64,000 nucleotides of DNA from UBA5069 sp963773745 (GCA_963773745.1 CAVZCL010000005.1:2170001-2234000); one strand, 5' to 3'. Counted from the stretch's first letter, positions 9,691 through 20,466 are shown. Notes: generated from the letters alone by a model not told the origin. A program made the numbers and translations.

Positions 9691-9760
9691 CGACGCACAA
9701 TTCGCAATCTCGACCGGCCGTCATGCGCCGGTGGAATCCGCTCTTTCAAGTTGGTGATTC

Positions 9761-10756
9761 ATGAGCCTCGCCACAACATCTGACGCGCAGAGCAGCCCCA
9801 ATCGTTTCGGTGCATGGCTGCGCGCCATTGCCCCCATCTACTTCGTGCTTGCGCTGCTTCTGTTTGGCATCGCAATGATCAATCCTCAGTTCCGCGAGCC
9901 TTCGGGCATCCTCAACCTGCTGCGTCGCGCCGCACCGCTGATGGTGCTGACTGCAGGGCAACTCTTTGTCATCGTCTCAGGCGGCTTCGACCTTTCGGTC
10001 GGCTCAACGATGACTTTGACCGTGCTGGGCGCTGCGTTGCTGATTGACAACGATCCAAACAACACCTGGTGGGTGTTGCTGGTGCTTCTGGTTATGGGCG
10101 TAGTGATCGGGATCATTAACGGGTCACTTGTGGCCTACCTCAAGATTCCCTCGTTGATTGCCACGCTCGGCATGCTGCTCACGTTGCGCGGGGCGGCACT
10201 CTACATCACGGGCGGGGCGCCGCGCGGCTATCTCGCGGAGAATTTCCGTGTCTTTGGCCGCGGCTGGATCGACAATGTACCGGTGGTCGGTCGCATTCCC
10301 AATGCCGTCATTGTGCTCGTTGTGGTGAGTGCCATCGCGATCTATCTCTTTAGCTTCACAAATTTGGGGCGCCAGCTCCTTGCGTTGGGCGACAACCAGC
10401 GCGCGGCGCGGCTTGCCGGCATCCCGGTTCCCCGCATGCGCATGGTCGCCTTCGTCTTCTCTTCGCTTTCGGCGGTCCTGGCGGGAATCCTGCTGGGCGG
10501 TTTCGGCGGCGTAACCCTCAATGTTGGCGAGGGGTTTGAGTTGCAGGCGATTTCCGCTGCGGTGCTGGGCGGGGCGGTGTTGCTGGGAGGGCGTGGCTCG
10601 ATGGGGGCCGCCATCGCCGGTGCGCTTGCGCTGGAAGCGCTGTTCACGCTTCTCAACCTCTGGGGGCTCCCCAAACCGCTGCGCGATGCGGTTCAGGGGC
10701 TCATTATCATCGGCGCTGTTGCCTGGGGCGCCTACCGATCGCGCCGCATACGTTAA
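9761..10756 (+). CDS. Sugar ABC importer permease 2 (RbsC/XylH family)
   Basis: This 331-residue polytopic membrane protein belongs to the same permease family as the preceding gene but is clearly divergent from it. The family motif VIVSGGFDLSVGSTMTL lies near residue 75, followed by the coupling segment LLALGDNQRAARLAGIPV and LGGAVLLGGRGSMGAAIAG. About eight to ten membrane helices are evident. It is the second channel subunit of the sugar importer. The start ATG 9761 lacks a strong Shine-Dalgarno. A 201-base gap follows before the binding-protein gene; it shows no clear promoter, so the binding protein is probably transcribed with the permeases. Confidence 0.93.
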   Translation: MSLATTSDAQSSPNRFGAWLRAIAPIYFVLALLLFGIAMINPQFREPSGILNLLRRAAPLMVLTAGQLFVIVSGGFDLSVGSTMTLTVLGAALLIDNDPNNTWWVLLVLLVMGVVIGIINGSLVAYLKIPSLIATLGMLLTLRGAALYITGGAPRGYLAENFRVFGRGWIDNVPVVGRIPNAVIVLVVVSAIAIYLFSFTNLGRQLLALGDNQRAARLAGIPVPRMRMVAFVFSSLSAVLAGILLGGFGGVTLNVGEGFELQAISAAVLGGAVLLGGRGSMGAAIAGALALEALFTLLNLWGLPKPLRDAVQGLIIIGAVAWGAYRSRRIR

Positions 10757-10957
10757 CCCGCGTTGCCCGATGAATGTGCACGACCTCGCACTTTACCCAT
10801 TTGCACCATCGTCATCGCCGCGCCGGGGCTGAAGAAAGGAGCGCCAATGCGCTGACAAGCTGGAATCGCACAACGCTTGTGCGAAAGCGTGCTTCAACAG
10901 GTATCAACCGGCGGTCACTGCGGCTGCCGGATTCTCAATCGATCAGGAGAGGAAGAT

Positions 10958-12217
10958 ATGTCACATTCGAAGCGTTCCCGCGGTTTGTATTTGATGCTCT
11001 TCATTGCACTGCTTGCCATGGTGGCCGGCTGCGCCGCCCCGGCACCGGCCGCAGCCCCTGCTGCCGCCCCTGCCGGCGATGCCGCCGCAGCCCCTGCTGC
11101 TGACGCAGCCGCCCCTGCGGGCCTCGAAGGCAGCGCAGCGGCCGTCGCACCGGAGTTCTTCGATCAGGCGGAATACGATCGGTCCATGGCCGAGATGGAC
11201 ATGACGCCGACCGGACCCGAAGGCCAGCCCTGGATTCAACTGGTTGGTGAACACTCCATGGTGGACACCAGCGCGCTGAAGAAGGATGGACCCTACACCT
11301 TCTGCTTCTCCAATGCAGGCGTCAACAATCCATGGCGCGTGGTGGGCTGGACGACCATGCAGGCCGAAGTCTCGCTGCACCCCGAGATTGAGGAATTGAT
11401 CCATGTGGACGCCGAAGGCAGCGACGAAAAGCAGATTGCCGACATTGCTGACCTCGTGGCCAGCGGCAACTGTGACGTTCTGATCGTCTCGCCGAACACC
11501 ACAGCAGCACTGACTCCGGCGATTGAGCAGGCTTGCACGGCGTTGCCGGTGATTGTCTTCGACCGCGGTGTCTTCACGGATTGCCCCACCACCTTCATCC
11601 AGCCCCTTGGCGGGTACGCGTTTGGCCACACGGGCGCACAGTTCATTGTTGATAACTGCACCGCCGATCCCTGCAACGTTCTGGCGCTGCGCATTCTGCC
11701 CGGTGTCGACGTGCTTGAGCAGCGCTGGGCAGCCGCCAAGCTGCTCTTCAGCGAAAGCCCGAACATCAACGTTCTCGGCGTCGAGTTTGGCGACGGCGAC
11801 AATGCCAAGGTGAAGGGCATCGTGTCGGACTATCTGGACCGCTTCGGCACAATCGATGCCGTCTGGATGGACGCCGGTGCTTCCGCAGTGGCCGCCCTCG
11901 AGGCGTTCGAGGATGCCGGGCAGCCCTACCCGGTGATGGTTGGTGAGGATCAGCAGGATTATCTCGTCAAGTGGCAGGAGAATGGGATCACCGGAGTCGC
12001 TCCCACCTTCCCCACCTTCCAGTGGCGCACGCCGATCATCGCCGCCCTCGACATTATGAATGGCCAGCCGGTGCCGGATGTCTGGCGCCTGCCCCAGCCC
12101 ACCGTCACGCAGGAGAATCTGGACCAGTACGTACAGCCCAACATGCCGCCGCTCCACTATGCCATGTGCGGCTGCGAAGAGATGCCGGGCTTCCCCGAGA
12201 CCTGGGGCGGCGAGTAG
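10958..12217 (+). CDS. Sugar ABC importer substrate-binding lipoprotein
   Basis: This 419-residue secreted lipoprotein carries the lipobox LAMVAGC with the modified cysteine at residue 25. It is followed by an Ala/Pro-rich linker (about 26-60) that tethers the binding domain to the membrane. ATG 10958 is chosen over an upstream in-frame ATG because AGGAGAGGA precedes it and it begins the signal peptide directly. The mature part is a type-1 periplasmic-binding fold (Peripla_BP_4), seen in TFCFSNAGVNNPWRVVGW, DVLIVSPNTTAALTPAIEQ, PVIVFDRGV and VGEDQQDYLVKW. It captures the sugar outside the membrane and delivers it to the permeases upstream. Several cysteines (SGNCD, EQAC, DNCTADPC, CGCEE) hint at disulfides. 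A strong hairpin follows the stop. Confidence 0.95.
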   Translation: MSHSKRSRGLYLMLFIALLAMVAGCAAPAPAAAPAAAPAGDAAAAPAADAAAPAGLEGSAAAVAPEFFDQAEYDRSMAEMDMTPTGPEGQPWIQLVGEHSMVDTSALKKDGPYTFCFSNAGVNNPWRVVGWTTMQAEVSLHPEIEELIHVDAEGSDEKQIADIADLVASGNCDVLIVSPNTTAALTPAIEQACTALPVIVFDRGVFTDCPTTFIQPLGGYAFGHTGAQFIVDNCTADPCNVLALRILPGVDVLEQRWAAAKLLFSESPNINVLGVEFGDGDNAKVKGIVSDYLDRFGTIDAVWMDAGASAVAALEAFEDAGQPYPVMVGEDQQDYLVKWQENGITGVAPTFPTFQWRTPIIAALDIMNGQPVPDVWRLPQPTVTQENLDQYVQPNMPPLHYAMCGCEEMPGFPETWGGE

Positions 12218-12240
12218 TCGTTCTGTTTCTTTGACGCACT

Positions 12241-12268
12241 GGGACTCCCGGCGCCCGCCGGGAGTCCC
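12241..12268. terminator. Perfect 12-bp hairpin after the binding-protein gene
   Basis: GGGACTCCCGGC at 12241-12252 and its exact complement at 12257-12268 enclose a four-base loop. It begins 23 bases after the binding-protein stop. No T-run follows, so it may partially terminate or protect the mRNA 3' end, while readthrough would still supply the downstream isomerase genes. Confidence 0.65.
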
Positions 12269-12316
12269 ACTTCACCAGCGCAAGGCGGCGCAGTCCGCCG
12301 GCACAGGGAGCGCAAG

Positions 12317-13225
12317 ATGATTCAAATCGGCTTTCATACGGATGCGTTCAACAGCGCCTATTGGAGCTTTGAACAGTGCCTGCAGTGGGCTCAGCACAAC
12401 GACGTTCACTTCATCGAGTGCGGAACCATTGACGGCGTTAGCTGGATTCATGGCCTTGGCTATCAGCCCCACGTCGCGCTGTGGGAAGACCCATTGGCGC
12501 TGCGCGACAAGATGGAAGGGTACGGCGTGCGCTTTTCGCAGCTTGACGCCGCTTTTCCGCTTTCGCTCCCCACCGGCTCCTCGCTTGGACTTACCTACAT
12601 TCTGAATTCAATTCGCTGGGCAAAGCTTGTCGGTTGCGATCATATTGATACGACGGACCATATGCACAAGCCCGCGGGCATGAGCGACGAAGATGCGCTT
12701 GAGATGATGAAGCGCACCTACATTCCCGTGGTCGAAGCGGCCGAGCGCTACGACATGACCATCAATATCGAACCCCACGGCTACTACACCACCAAGCCCG
12801 AGTACATGGAGCGCATGCTGGCCTTTGTTGATTCCCCGCGCCTGTGCCTGAACATGGACACGGGCAATACGTTTATTGCCGGGCAGGACCCCGTGGCGTT
12901 CCTCCAGCGCTTCAAGCACAAAGTGAGCCACGTGCACGTCAAGGATGTAAGCGCATCGCTGGCGGCCTCAATGCGTGGCGAGTTGACGGGCATTGCCGTA
13001 AGCGTCACCGCGATTGGCGACGGTGTGAACGGGGAGAACATTCGACGCTGCTTCGATATCCTTGCCGAAATCGGCTACGACGGCGTGGTCAGCATCGAGT
13101 GCGAGGGCCAGGGCGGACCCATGATTGAACGAAGCCTCGAGTGGGTGCGTGCGCTGGTGAAGGAAACAAACGCGAAGATGGCGGGGGCTGTTGACCCGCA
13201 AGCAACAGTGAATGTCAATGCTTGA
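12317..13225 (+). CDS. Sugar phosphate isomerase/epimerase-family TIM barrel (copy 3)
   Basis: This intact 302-residue member of the xylose-isomerase-like TIM-barrel family starts at ATG 12317 with GGGAG six bases upstream. Barrel strands and metal ligands can be followed: TINIEPHGYY (E), LNMDTGNTF (D), SHVHVKDVS (H) and VVSIECEGQ (E). An unusual insertion ASMRGELTGIAVSVTAIGDG follows the HVHVKD strand and resembles the equivalent loop of copy 4. It is encoded just downstream of the importer, so a role on the imported sugar or an early intermediate is likely. Substrate cannot be assigned; the family includes keto-sugar epimerases, hydroxypyruvate isomerases and inosose dehydratases. Confidence 0.85.
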   Translation: MIQIGFHTDAFNSAYWSFEQCLQWAQHNDVHFIECGTIDGVSWIHGLGYQPHVALWEDPLALRDKMEGYGVRFSQLDAAFPLSLPTGSSLGLTYILNSIRWAKLVGCDHIDTTDHMHKPAGMSDEDALEMMKRTYIPVVEAAERYDMTINIEPHGYYTTKPEYMERMLAFVDSPRLCLNMDTGNTFIAGQDPVAFLQRFKHKVSHVHVKDVSASLAASMRGELTGIAVSVTAIGDGVNGENIRRCFDILAEIGYDGVVSIECEGQGGPMIERSLEWVRALVKETNAKMAGAVDPQATVNVNA

Positions 13226-13309
13226 TGGTTGTAGATCACCAGTTCACGAATGATCAGTCCTTGACTTCTCAATCCCACCTATTCCCCAAAGTGCCTGGAG
13301 GGAACCTGC

Positions 13310-14141
13310 ATGGCAATCAAGCTTGGTGTGAACATGGAGTTTGTGCGGCACCACGACAAATCATTCGAGTGGGGCGTGGAGAAGGCCGCCGAGATCGGCT
13401 ACGAATATATTGAACCCATGGTGCACATGGGGCGCGAACTGTTGAGCGAAGCGCGTTACTTCCATTCGGTCTCCATGTTCGATGATCCCCTTTGGGCACG
13501 CGAGCTTTGCGAGAAGCATGGCATCCAGATGTCGGGCCTTTCGGCGCACACGCCCCTTTGCAAACCCGAAATCAGCGTTGAGTATCTGAAGATGGCTTGC
13601 CGGTGGGCACATCTGGCGGGCGCACCCGTCGTCAACACGGACGAAGGGCCAAAGCCCTTCTGGACGACACGCGCGAATGGACTTTACGCTGATGGAGTAC
13701 ACGCTGACCGAGGCGGCGATGGTGGCGCAGCGGCACGGCATTCTGATCGGCCTCGAGCCGCACCAGCAGTACAGCAAAACGCCCGAGGGCCTCGACGAGA
13801 TCTGGGCGCTGGTCAACTCACCAGTCATCGGCATCAACTATGATACGGGCAACAGCTATCTTGCCGGCGGCTCGGATCCATATGAATGGCTCGAGCGCGT
13901 GCGCGACCGGCTGGTTCATCTCCACGCCAAGGACATCAGTCTGGAGCAGGGATCGGCCGAGCGCGGCAAGGTGACGGGAACGCCCGTGGGCTGCGCCTGT
14001 GGGGACGGCGTTGTGGACTGGCAGCGTGTGATTGACCTCGTTCGCCCCGTTGCGCAGGAGAAGGACATCGTCTTCAGCGTTGAGTGCGGCAACGTACCCG
14101 ACGCGATCCGAAGTTTTGAGCATTTGTCGCGACTGTTGTAG
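13310..14141 (+). CDS. Sugar phosphate isomerase/epimerase-family TIM barrel (copy 4), one frameshift
   Basis: This is about 277 residues after repair. ATG 13310 follows GGAGG by seven bases. The first frame reads through EYIEPMVHMGRELL, LSAHTPLCKPE and VVNTDEGPKPFWTT. It then breaks between 13665 and 13676 and resumes as RMDFTLMEYTLTEAAM. The remaining metal-site segments follow: IGLEPHQQY (E), INYDTGNSY (D), VHLHAKDIS (H) and FSVECGN (E). It is closest in layout to copy 3 next to it and the two may act on successive intermediates. An 84-base gap separates them without a visible terminator. The stop at 14139-14141 is followed by a short C/G-rich repeat before the fucose-isomerase-like gene. 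Confidence 0.8.
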
Positions 14142-14248
14142 GGAACTCCAGGGGCCAGGGGCCAAGGGGCGGGCTGCGGCCAGAAATACGCAGTCTCACG
14201 TCCTTGAACCCTGATCCCTCGTCCCTGATCCCTGGCCCCGGAGGCCCC

Positions 14249-15562
14249 ATGAAACCTCGCCTGGTTCCGCTCTATTTTGAAGGACGTGATGCCGAGTTTG
14301 ACACGCAGATCGAGACTCTGCGCGTGCTGCTTGCCGACGACGCCGAGATCATGCAGCCCTTGCCACTTGGTGCGCCCCTTCCCGATGCTGACGCCGTCCT
14401 CTTTCCGCAGATTCTGGGCGAGGCTTACCGGCGGCTTGCCGAGTTTCGCGACATCAGCCTGCCCATCCTTGTAATCACCTCCGAATTCGGCACGGTGGCC
14501 ATGTGGGATTGGGAGATTGCCAGCTATCTGCGCAATGAGGGCCTGACCGTCATCACACCTTACAACCTGGAGATGACACGCCAGATTTGCCGCGCCCTGG
14601 GCGTCAAGCGCGAACTGGCGCAAACGCGGTTCCTTGTCTACCAGGACAACCCGGGCGCCGGCTTTCAGCCGAGCATTTTCAAGCGCTTCTACTGGTGGGA
14701 AGATGAGTGCACGCAGCGCATTTTGCAGAAGTTCGGTGTCACCATTGTACGCAAGAGCTTCAAGGCCATGGGTGCGGCTGCGCGCGAAATTCCCGACGCG
14801 GTGGCGGAAGAGACCTGGCGATCGTGGCAGTGGCAGACGCCCGGCGTGTCGCCTCATCAAGTGGCAAGCGCGGTCAAGATCTACCTGACTGTGCGCGACG
14901 AACTCGATGCGGATCCGACAATCCGGGGCGTGGGCATGAACTGCCTGAACGAGTCGCACTTCTCGGATACAACACCGTGCCTTGCGTGGTCCATGCTCTA
15001 TGAAGAGCGCGGCAACATCTGGGGCTGCGAGGGTGATACGCTCTCCATGCTTACCAAATACCTGCTCAACAAGTCGCTGGGCGCACCCATCATGATGACG
15101 AATCTCTATCCCTTCCTCATGGGTATGGCAGCGCTGAAACACGAGCGCATTCCACACTTCCCTGAGGTTGACGAGCCGGAGAATCACATTCTCGCCGCAC
15201 ACTGTGGATACTTGGGCGTCGTGCCGCCTTCCTTCGCAACAGAATGGGCGCTTCGCCCCAAGGTGCTGGCGATTGTTGACGAGAACGCCACAGCAATTGA
15301 CGCACGCATGCCCGAAGGCCCCATGACACTTGCCAAACTCCATTCGTCCATGGAAAAGATTACCGTGGTTGAGGGCGAAATCGCGGGCTATGCGCAGTAC
15401 AAGAATTCCGATTGCCTCAACGGTGCAGTACTGCGCGTGCCCGATGGGCGCAAGCTCGTCGCCACGCTTTCCTCGCACCATTACTTGTTGATGACCGGCC
15501 ACCGGCGCGCCGAAATTGAGACGCTCTGCCAACTCTACGGTCTCGACGTCGAAGCGATTTAG
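14249..15562 (+). CDS. L-fucose/L-arabinose isomerase-like protein
   Basis: This 437-residue protein starts at ATG 14249, chosen because GGAGG lies directly upstream; an in-frame ATG at 14204 lacks that support. The N-terminal half (VLFPQILGEAYRRL, LVITSEFGTVAMWDW, NLEMTRQICRALG) looks like the substrate-binding domains of the L-fucose isomerase fold. The C-terminal half has WGCEGDTLSMLTKYLL, HCGYLG and TLSSHHYLLMTG. The GCEGD segment carries a probable metal-binding Glu/Asp, and HCGYLG is a recurrent motif in fucose-isomerase-like proteins. It could interconvert an aldose and ketose at the start of the pathway or, like some family members, have lost that activity. It is the last gene of the catabolic island. 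Confidence 0.7.
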   Translation: MKPRLVPLYFEGRDAEFDTQIETLRVLLADDAEIMQPLPLGAPLPDADAVLFPQILGEAYRRLAEFRDISLPILVITSEFGTVAMWDWEIASYLRNEGLTVITPYNLEMTRQICRALGVKRELAQTRFLVYQDNPGAGFQPSIFKRFYWWEDECTQRILQKFGVTIVRKSFKAMGAAAREIPDAVAEETWRSWQWQTPGVSPHQVASAVKIYLTVRDELDADPTIRGVGMNCLNESHFSDTTPCLAWSMLYEERGNIWGCEGDTLSMLTKYLLNKSLGAPIMMTNLYPFLMGMAALKHERIPHFPEVDEPENHILAAHCGYLGVVPPSFATEWALRPKVLAIVDENATAIDARMPEGPMTLAKLHSSMEKITVVEGEIAGYAQYKNSDCLNGAVLRVPDGRKLVATLSSHHYLLMTGHRRAEIETLCQLYGLDVEAI

Positions 15563-15589
15563 GGAAACATCGGGCCTGGATCAGTTGAT

Positions 15590-15940
15590 TTGACGCGAGG
15601 GTGGCGGAGCCCTCGACGGTGCGCACGCTCACCTGCAGCTCGTCGGCAATCTGCCGCTTGGTGCAGCCCTGGACCCGACGGTGGAGCAGATCAAGCGCGC
15701 GTGCGGCGTGAGCAGCCTTGGCTGGCCCGCGGCTGGGCATGGCCGAGGGGCCGTGCTCTGGCAGCAAGCTGCGCAAAATGTTGGGCAGGACGTAGGGATC
15801 GCCCATCTGAAGCGCGCGGATGGCGGCGATCAAGTCGGCCTCCCATAGCGCTCAAAAACATCTCGCCAATTAGCCGCCCGTCGTCAGCTTCACGAATAAG
15901 CCGTTGCGTGTCTTGTGGCTGTCGGCACGCGCATGGCAGA
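15590..15940 (-). pseudogene. Remnant of a LuxR/NarL-type response regulator
   Basis: On the minus strand two overlapping frames together spell parts of a response regulator. One reads DTQRLIREADDGRLIGEMF; after a frameshift the other reads LIAAIRALQMGDPYVLPNI, then a LuxR helix-turn-helix RRVQGCTKRQIADELQVSVR. The sequence stops being recognisable after RTVE, so the end of the DNA-binding domain is missing, and no start codon or phospho-acceptor domain is present. It lies between the end of the sugar island and the convergent secreted-protein gene. With both ends missing and an internal shift it is most likely a true relic, unlike the simple one-base breaks elsewhere in the window. Confidence 0.55.
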
Positions 15941-15992
15941 TGATTTTCAGGGGAGAGTATGTTCCCCTCTTCTCCGCGTACAGAAATTTCGT

Positions 15993-17975
15993 TTAGCGCG
16001 CCACCACGGGCAACCACGCCTGCGATTCGGCGCAGAGCAGCGAAATTGGCACAGTCCGCACGAGCGTGTCGTCACCCACTTTGGCGCTGATGACGGCGCG
16101 CGCTTGGGCTGCGTTGGCAGCTTCGTTGCCCTCCGCCTTCAGCGTGACAACGCTGGGCGCACTGTTGCTGGGTGAGGTAGCCGAAAGCCATGGCACGCTT
16201 GAAGGCCACGTGATGTCGGCCGCCACTGCGTCAGCCGTGGCGCTGACTGCCGCCTCGGCTTCGGCCGCACCTGCGCTCAGCAGCGAGAGGGTATAGGTGG
16301 TGCCGGAGCGCGCCTCAATCGCGAGCGGCAGCGTCAGCGTGCCGCTCGCGGGGCAGCCGGGGAAGATGAAGGCCATGCCCGTGGGGCGCACAAGCAGACC
16401 CTCCGTCACACGAAAGCTCACAGGCACCGTCAGCGGCTGCAGCACCAGTGGGCTGGCGCTGGTGACGAGCAAGTCCGCACTGTATTGGCCCGGGGCCAGC
16501 GCCGATGCATCAAAGGTCAGCGTGACCTCGGCCGGGCTGACGAAGTTGTTGGCGCTAAGCTGCAGCCAGGGCACGCGCTGGACGACTGTCACGTTGATGG
16601 GCACGGCGGGACTGCTGGGCGATCCGCTAATGCTCAACTGGATCACAGTGGATGGTGTGCCCGAGTGCGCTGTTGGCCGCACAAATGTCGGGCTCGCTTG
16701 CAGCACAACTTCGGGCAGGTAGCCGGCCGCGTCGAGATTGCCGATGACGAGCGTGCGCTGATTCGATTGCAACGGATTGGTGCTGAAGGTCGCATCTCTG
16801 TCCGGTGACAGGTACTCGCGAATCGCGTTGTTGCGAATCAGCACGACCTCATCGCGGCCGTCGCCGTCGATATCGCCACTTGCGCCCACCTTGTAGCCAT
16901 TGTCGGCGTCAAGCGTGTCCTCAACAAGCACGGCCGGATCGTCGCCCCGCTGGCGCATAAAGAGGCGTGGCTTGCCGGTAACAGCGGGGTCCACATGGCG
17001 GATCATGTACGCTTCGGAGTCGCCGCTGCCGTTGATGTCGCCCATGAAGATGAAATTGGGGCTCGGGTCAAAGTCGCGGCCGTACTCGTCCGCGAGCCCA
17101 CCATCCTGCCAGCGGAAGATGGCCAGGCTGGGCAGGCCAATGGGCGCATCGCGCACCGCGGCGAGCATGTCATTGCCGCCGCGGAAGGGGCCCATGTCCA
17201 CATGCAGCCAGGGACGGTTGTCCGATTCGCTCTCGAAGATGCGCAGCACATTCGTCGGGGCCTTGCATCTGCCAGAGGGCCAATGTGCCCGGTCCCGCCG
17301 CAACGAGCGCAATCTCGTCGACACTGTCGCCGTTCATGTCACCCAGCGCCACCGAACTCCAGTCGTCGCTGGTGATGGGCAGGCCAACCGGCAGCCACTG
17401 CGTGCCGTCTTGCGGGCCCACACTGCGCAGATAGAAGAGCGCCTGCCTGTAGACGGTGGAGCCGCCAACGCCTGGGGTTGCCGTGCGCGCCGAGAGCAGA
17501 ATTTCGTCGCCTGCGATGTTTGGGTCGAGGTTGCCTGCACCGAAAATGCCAACCGGCTCTGCCAGCGGCGTCGTGTACAGCTTTGCCCAGGGGACGCCGC
17601 CAACACTCTGCCCGGGCAGGGCGGGGCCGGCCGCACGTACGGGGTCGTAGATGTCGAGTGAACGTGCGCCGCCGGCGTCGCGCACGGCGGCAATCTCCAT
17701 ATCGCCGTCGCCGTTCACATCCAGCAGCACGGCGTCGGTGTAGCCGCCCACAGGGCTGAACCAGCTGATGGGGGTAGCGCCTGTGTTTGCATCGCGGCAC
17801 GCGAATGACGCCGTTCGGGTCAATGTAGACGATCTCGGCGGCCGCGTCGCCAGGCGATCGGGCGTGCGCCAAAGCCGGTGGACAGCGCAAGCAGCAACGC
17901 AAGCAGCAGCGCTGTCTGAACCGCGCAACGCTGGATGTTGTGTACTCTATGGGCAGTGCAAAGGAGAGGATTCAT
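15993..17975 (-). CDS. Secreted FG-GAP/VCBS-repeat protein with BACON-like domains, three frameshifts
   Basis: The repaired frame is about 660 residues. It starts at the minus-strand ATG 17975 with a signal peptide core ALLLALLLALSTGFG. Extra bases near 17861, 17797 and 17261 break the frame, each in a short homopolymer. Four Asp-rich calcium-type repeats follow, DVNGDGDME, DMNGDSVDE, DINGSGDSE and DIDGDGRDE, as in FG-GAP beta-propellers. Two immunoglobulin-like segments with the BACON pattern come next (VPWLQLSANNFVSP, VPWLSATSPS). The last residues are WLPVVAR, a tail shared in form with two other exoproteins here. A role in surface binding or adhesion is plausible; no catalytic motif is visible. 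It lies downstream of pyrB on the same strand. Confidence 0.75.
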
Positions 17976-18034
17976 GAGAATGCAGCGGCGGGCCCTTGCG
18001 CGCCCGCCGCCCCAACGATTGTCTGCGCGACGAG

Positions 18035-19012
<978 letters not shown>

Positions 19013-19129
19013 TTGAGAGGTTCTCCCTGCGGGCTGGGTGGGGCCGTGCCGCATGAGTGGCACGGTGGATATTGAGAATGACTGCGTTCGGGGCGCGGCA
19101 ACGTGGTAAGCAGCGAGGCGACCTGGGAC

Positions 19130-19135
19130 ATTATA
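19130..19135 (-). promoter_or_regulatory. Possible -10 box for pyrB
   Basis: The minus strand reads TATAAT here, 118 bases before the pyrB start. No good -35 is found at 16-18 bases, so this is a weak call, but it would allow pyrB to be transcribed independently of pyrC. Confidence 0.35.
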
Positions 19136-19207
19136 CACTGTTGGGGTGCACAAGGCGGGGTGGGCGAAGGAAAAAGTGAAAAGGAAGGAACGCGTGCGCG
19201 GCGCGTT

Positions 19208-19284
19208 TCGTAGCGGCTGCTTTAGCTGCCGTAGGTGCAGATCGCGCGCGTTCCAGAGAACGGCGGCTGAAGCCGCCGCTACGA
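19208..19284. repeat. Inverted repeat of the CGTAGCGGCTGCTT family (copy 1)
   Basis: Between pyrC and pyrB, bases 19208-19232 pair with 19260-19284 over 25 bp, with one mismatch and two G-T pairs. The arm core, close to CGTAGCGGCTGCTTTAGCTG, is almost the same as that of the much larger palindrome at 28426-28591. The two therefore look like members of one repeat family rather than independent terminators. Confidence 0.75.
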
Positions 19285-19310
19285 GCGACGGCGCGCACTT
19301 GGGTGGTGCG

Positions 19311-20432
19311 TCACTTTGGCGTGGCGCTCTCCTGGAAGAGCACACGCCCGCTGCCCGGCTCGGCCAGCACGCGGCCGGCTTCATAGGCAACGGCCCCGCG
19401 GAGCGTCACACGCTCAACGCGCCCAAAAAGCTCGCGCCCTGCATAGGCCGACCATTGCACACGAGTCAGTTGCTCCTCATCGTGCACGGTAAAGCGCGCG
19501 TCCACGTCAACGTCGATGGTTGTCTCCGGCTGCGGCGGCAGGCCATAGATGCGGCGGGGCCGCGCCGTCAGGCGCGAAACCACGTCATCGAGCGTCAGGC
19601 GACCCTCATGCACCGCCGTCAGCAGGAGCGGCAGCATTGTCTGCACGCCCGGGATGCCTGGCGGCGGCGTCTCGCTCGCCTTCTCGGCCAGCGTGTGCGG
19701 CGCGTGGTCGGTGGCAAAGATGTCAACGTACGCAAGGTTCTCCCAAAGCGCGGCGACGTCGTCGGGCGTGGCCAGGCGCGGGCGCATGTCGCCGTGTGCA
19801 CCCAGGCGCGGCAGGTCGTCAATGGAGAGAAAGAGGTGGTGGGGCGTCGCCTCGCAGGTGACAGGAAAGTCCGCCTCCTTGGCGGCGCGAATCAGCTCGA
19901 TTTCGCTGCGTCGGCTCACATGCACAATATGCAGCGGCACGGCGTAGATGCGGCTGAGGGTAAGGCAGACGGGCAGCATCAGCTCTTCGGCATGGACCGC
20001 AATCGGGCCGAGGCCGCCGGCCGCGCCCTGCATCCGGTAGCCAATCGCATTGGCCCGTTCCGCCCAGCTGCGAAAGAAGCGGTGCATGAGCTCAAGCGTC
20101 TCAATGCGCAAGCTGCCGAAGGTGTCGCTCACGTAAATCTTGAGTGCGCAGGCGTGCTGCGCGGCAGGAAGGTACGCGTCGATATCGGTGCTGGTAGCTC
20201 CCACAAACAACCCCACGTCGCAGCGCGCCCCGGCTGCCGCGAGTGCTGCCTTCTCGGCCAGGTGCTGCGGCGTGGAGGTAGGAGGCAGCGTGTTGGGCAT
20301 GTCCAGCACCATGGTCACGCCGCCGGCAAGGGCAGCAGCGGTGCCGCTGGCAAAATCCTCCTTGTGGGGATAGCCGGGCTGGCGCAGGTGAACATGGGCG
20401 TCAATCAAACCGGGGAGTTGTATGGTAGCCAT
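19311..20432 (-). CDS. pyrC: Dihydroorotase
   Basis: This 373-residue amidohydrolase catalyses reversible cyclisation of N-carbamoyl-aspartate to dihydroorotate. The zinc-binding DAHVHLRQPG holds HVH at residues 13-15. YPHKEDFASGT follows, and LKIYVSDTF holds the probable carbamylated lysine K98. Later come ATPHHLFLS and ATDHAPHT with the remaining zinc ligands and the catalytic aspartate. The chain begins almost directly at the first zinc motif, lacking the usual N-terminal beta-sandwich. In this and in the KEDFASGTAAALAGGVT segment it resembles the dihydroorotase domain of the animal CAD protein. Start ATG 20432 is preferred over an upstream ATG because it begins the conserved domain. pyrB follows on the same strand. 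Confidence 0.94.
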   Translation of the reverse strand: MATIQLPGLIDAHVHLRQPGYPHKEDFASGTAAALAGGVTMVLDMPNTLPPTSTPQHLAEKAALAAAGARCDVGLFVGATSTDIDAYLPAAQHACALKIYVSDTFGSLRIETLELMHRFFRSWAERANAIGYRMQGAAGGLGPIAVHAEELMLPVCLTLSRIYAVPLHIVHVSRRSEIELIRAAKEADFPVTCEATPHHLFLSIDDLPRLGAHGDMRPRLATPDDVAALWENLAYVDIFATDHAPHTLAEKASETPPPGIPGVQTMLPLLLTAVHEGRLTLDDVVSRLTARPRRIYGLPPQPETTIDVDVDARFTVHDEEQLTRVQWSAYAGRELFGRVERVTLRGAVAYEAGRVLAEPGSGRVLFQESATPK

Positions 20433-20466
20433 GGCCTCATTATCGCGCGGACGCGCAGCAATTGCC

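Noticed and set aside
14142..14248. Hairpin between CCAGGGGCCAGGGG and CCCTGGCCCC in the gap before the fucose-isomerase-like gene
   Set aside because: The complementarity is short and far apart (about 80 bases) within low-complexity C/G text; a functional structure is not convincing.
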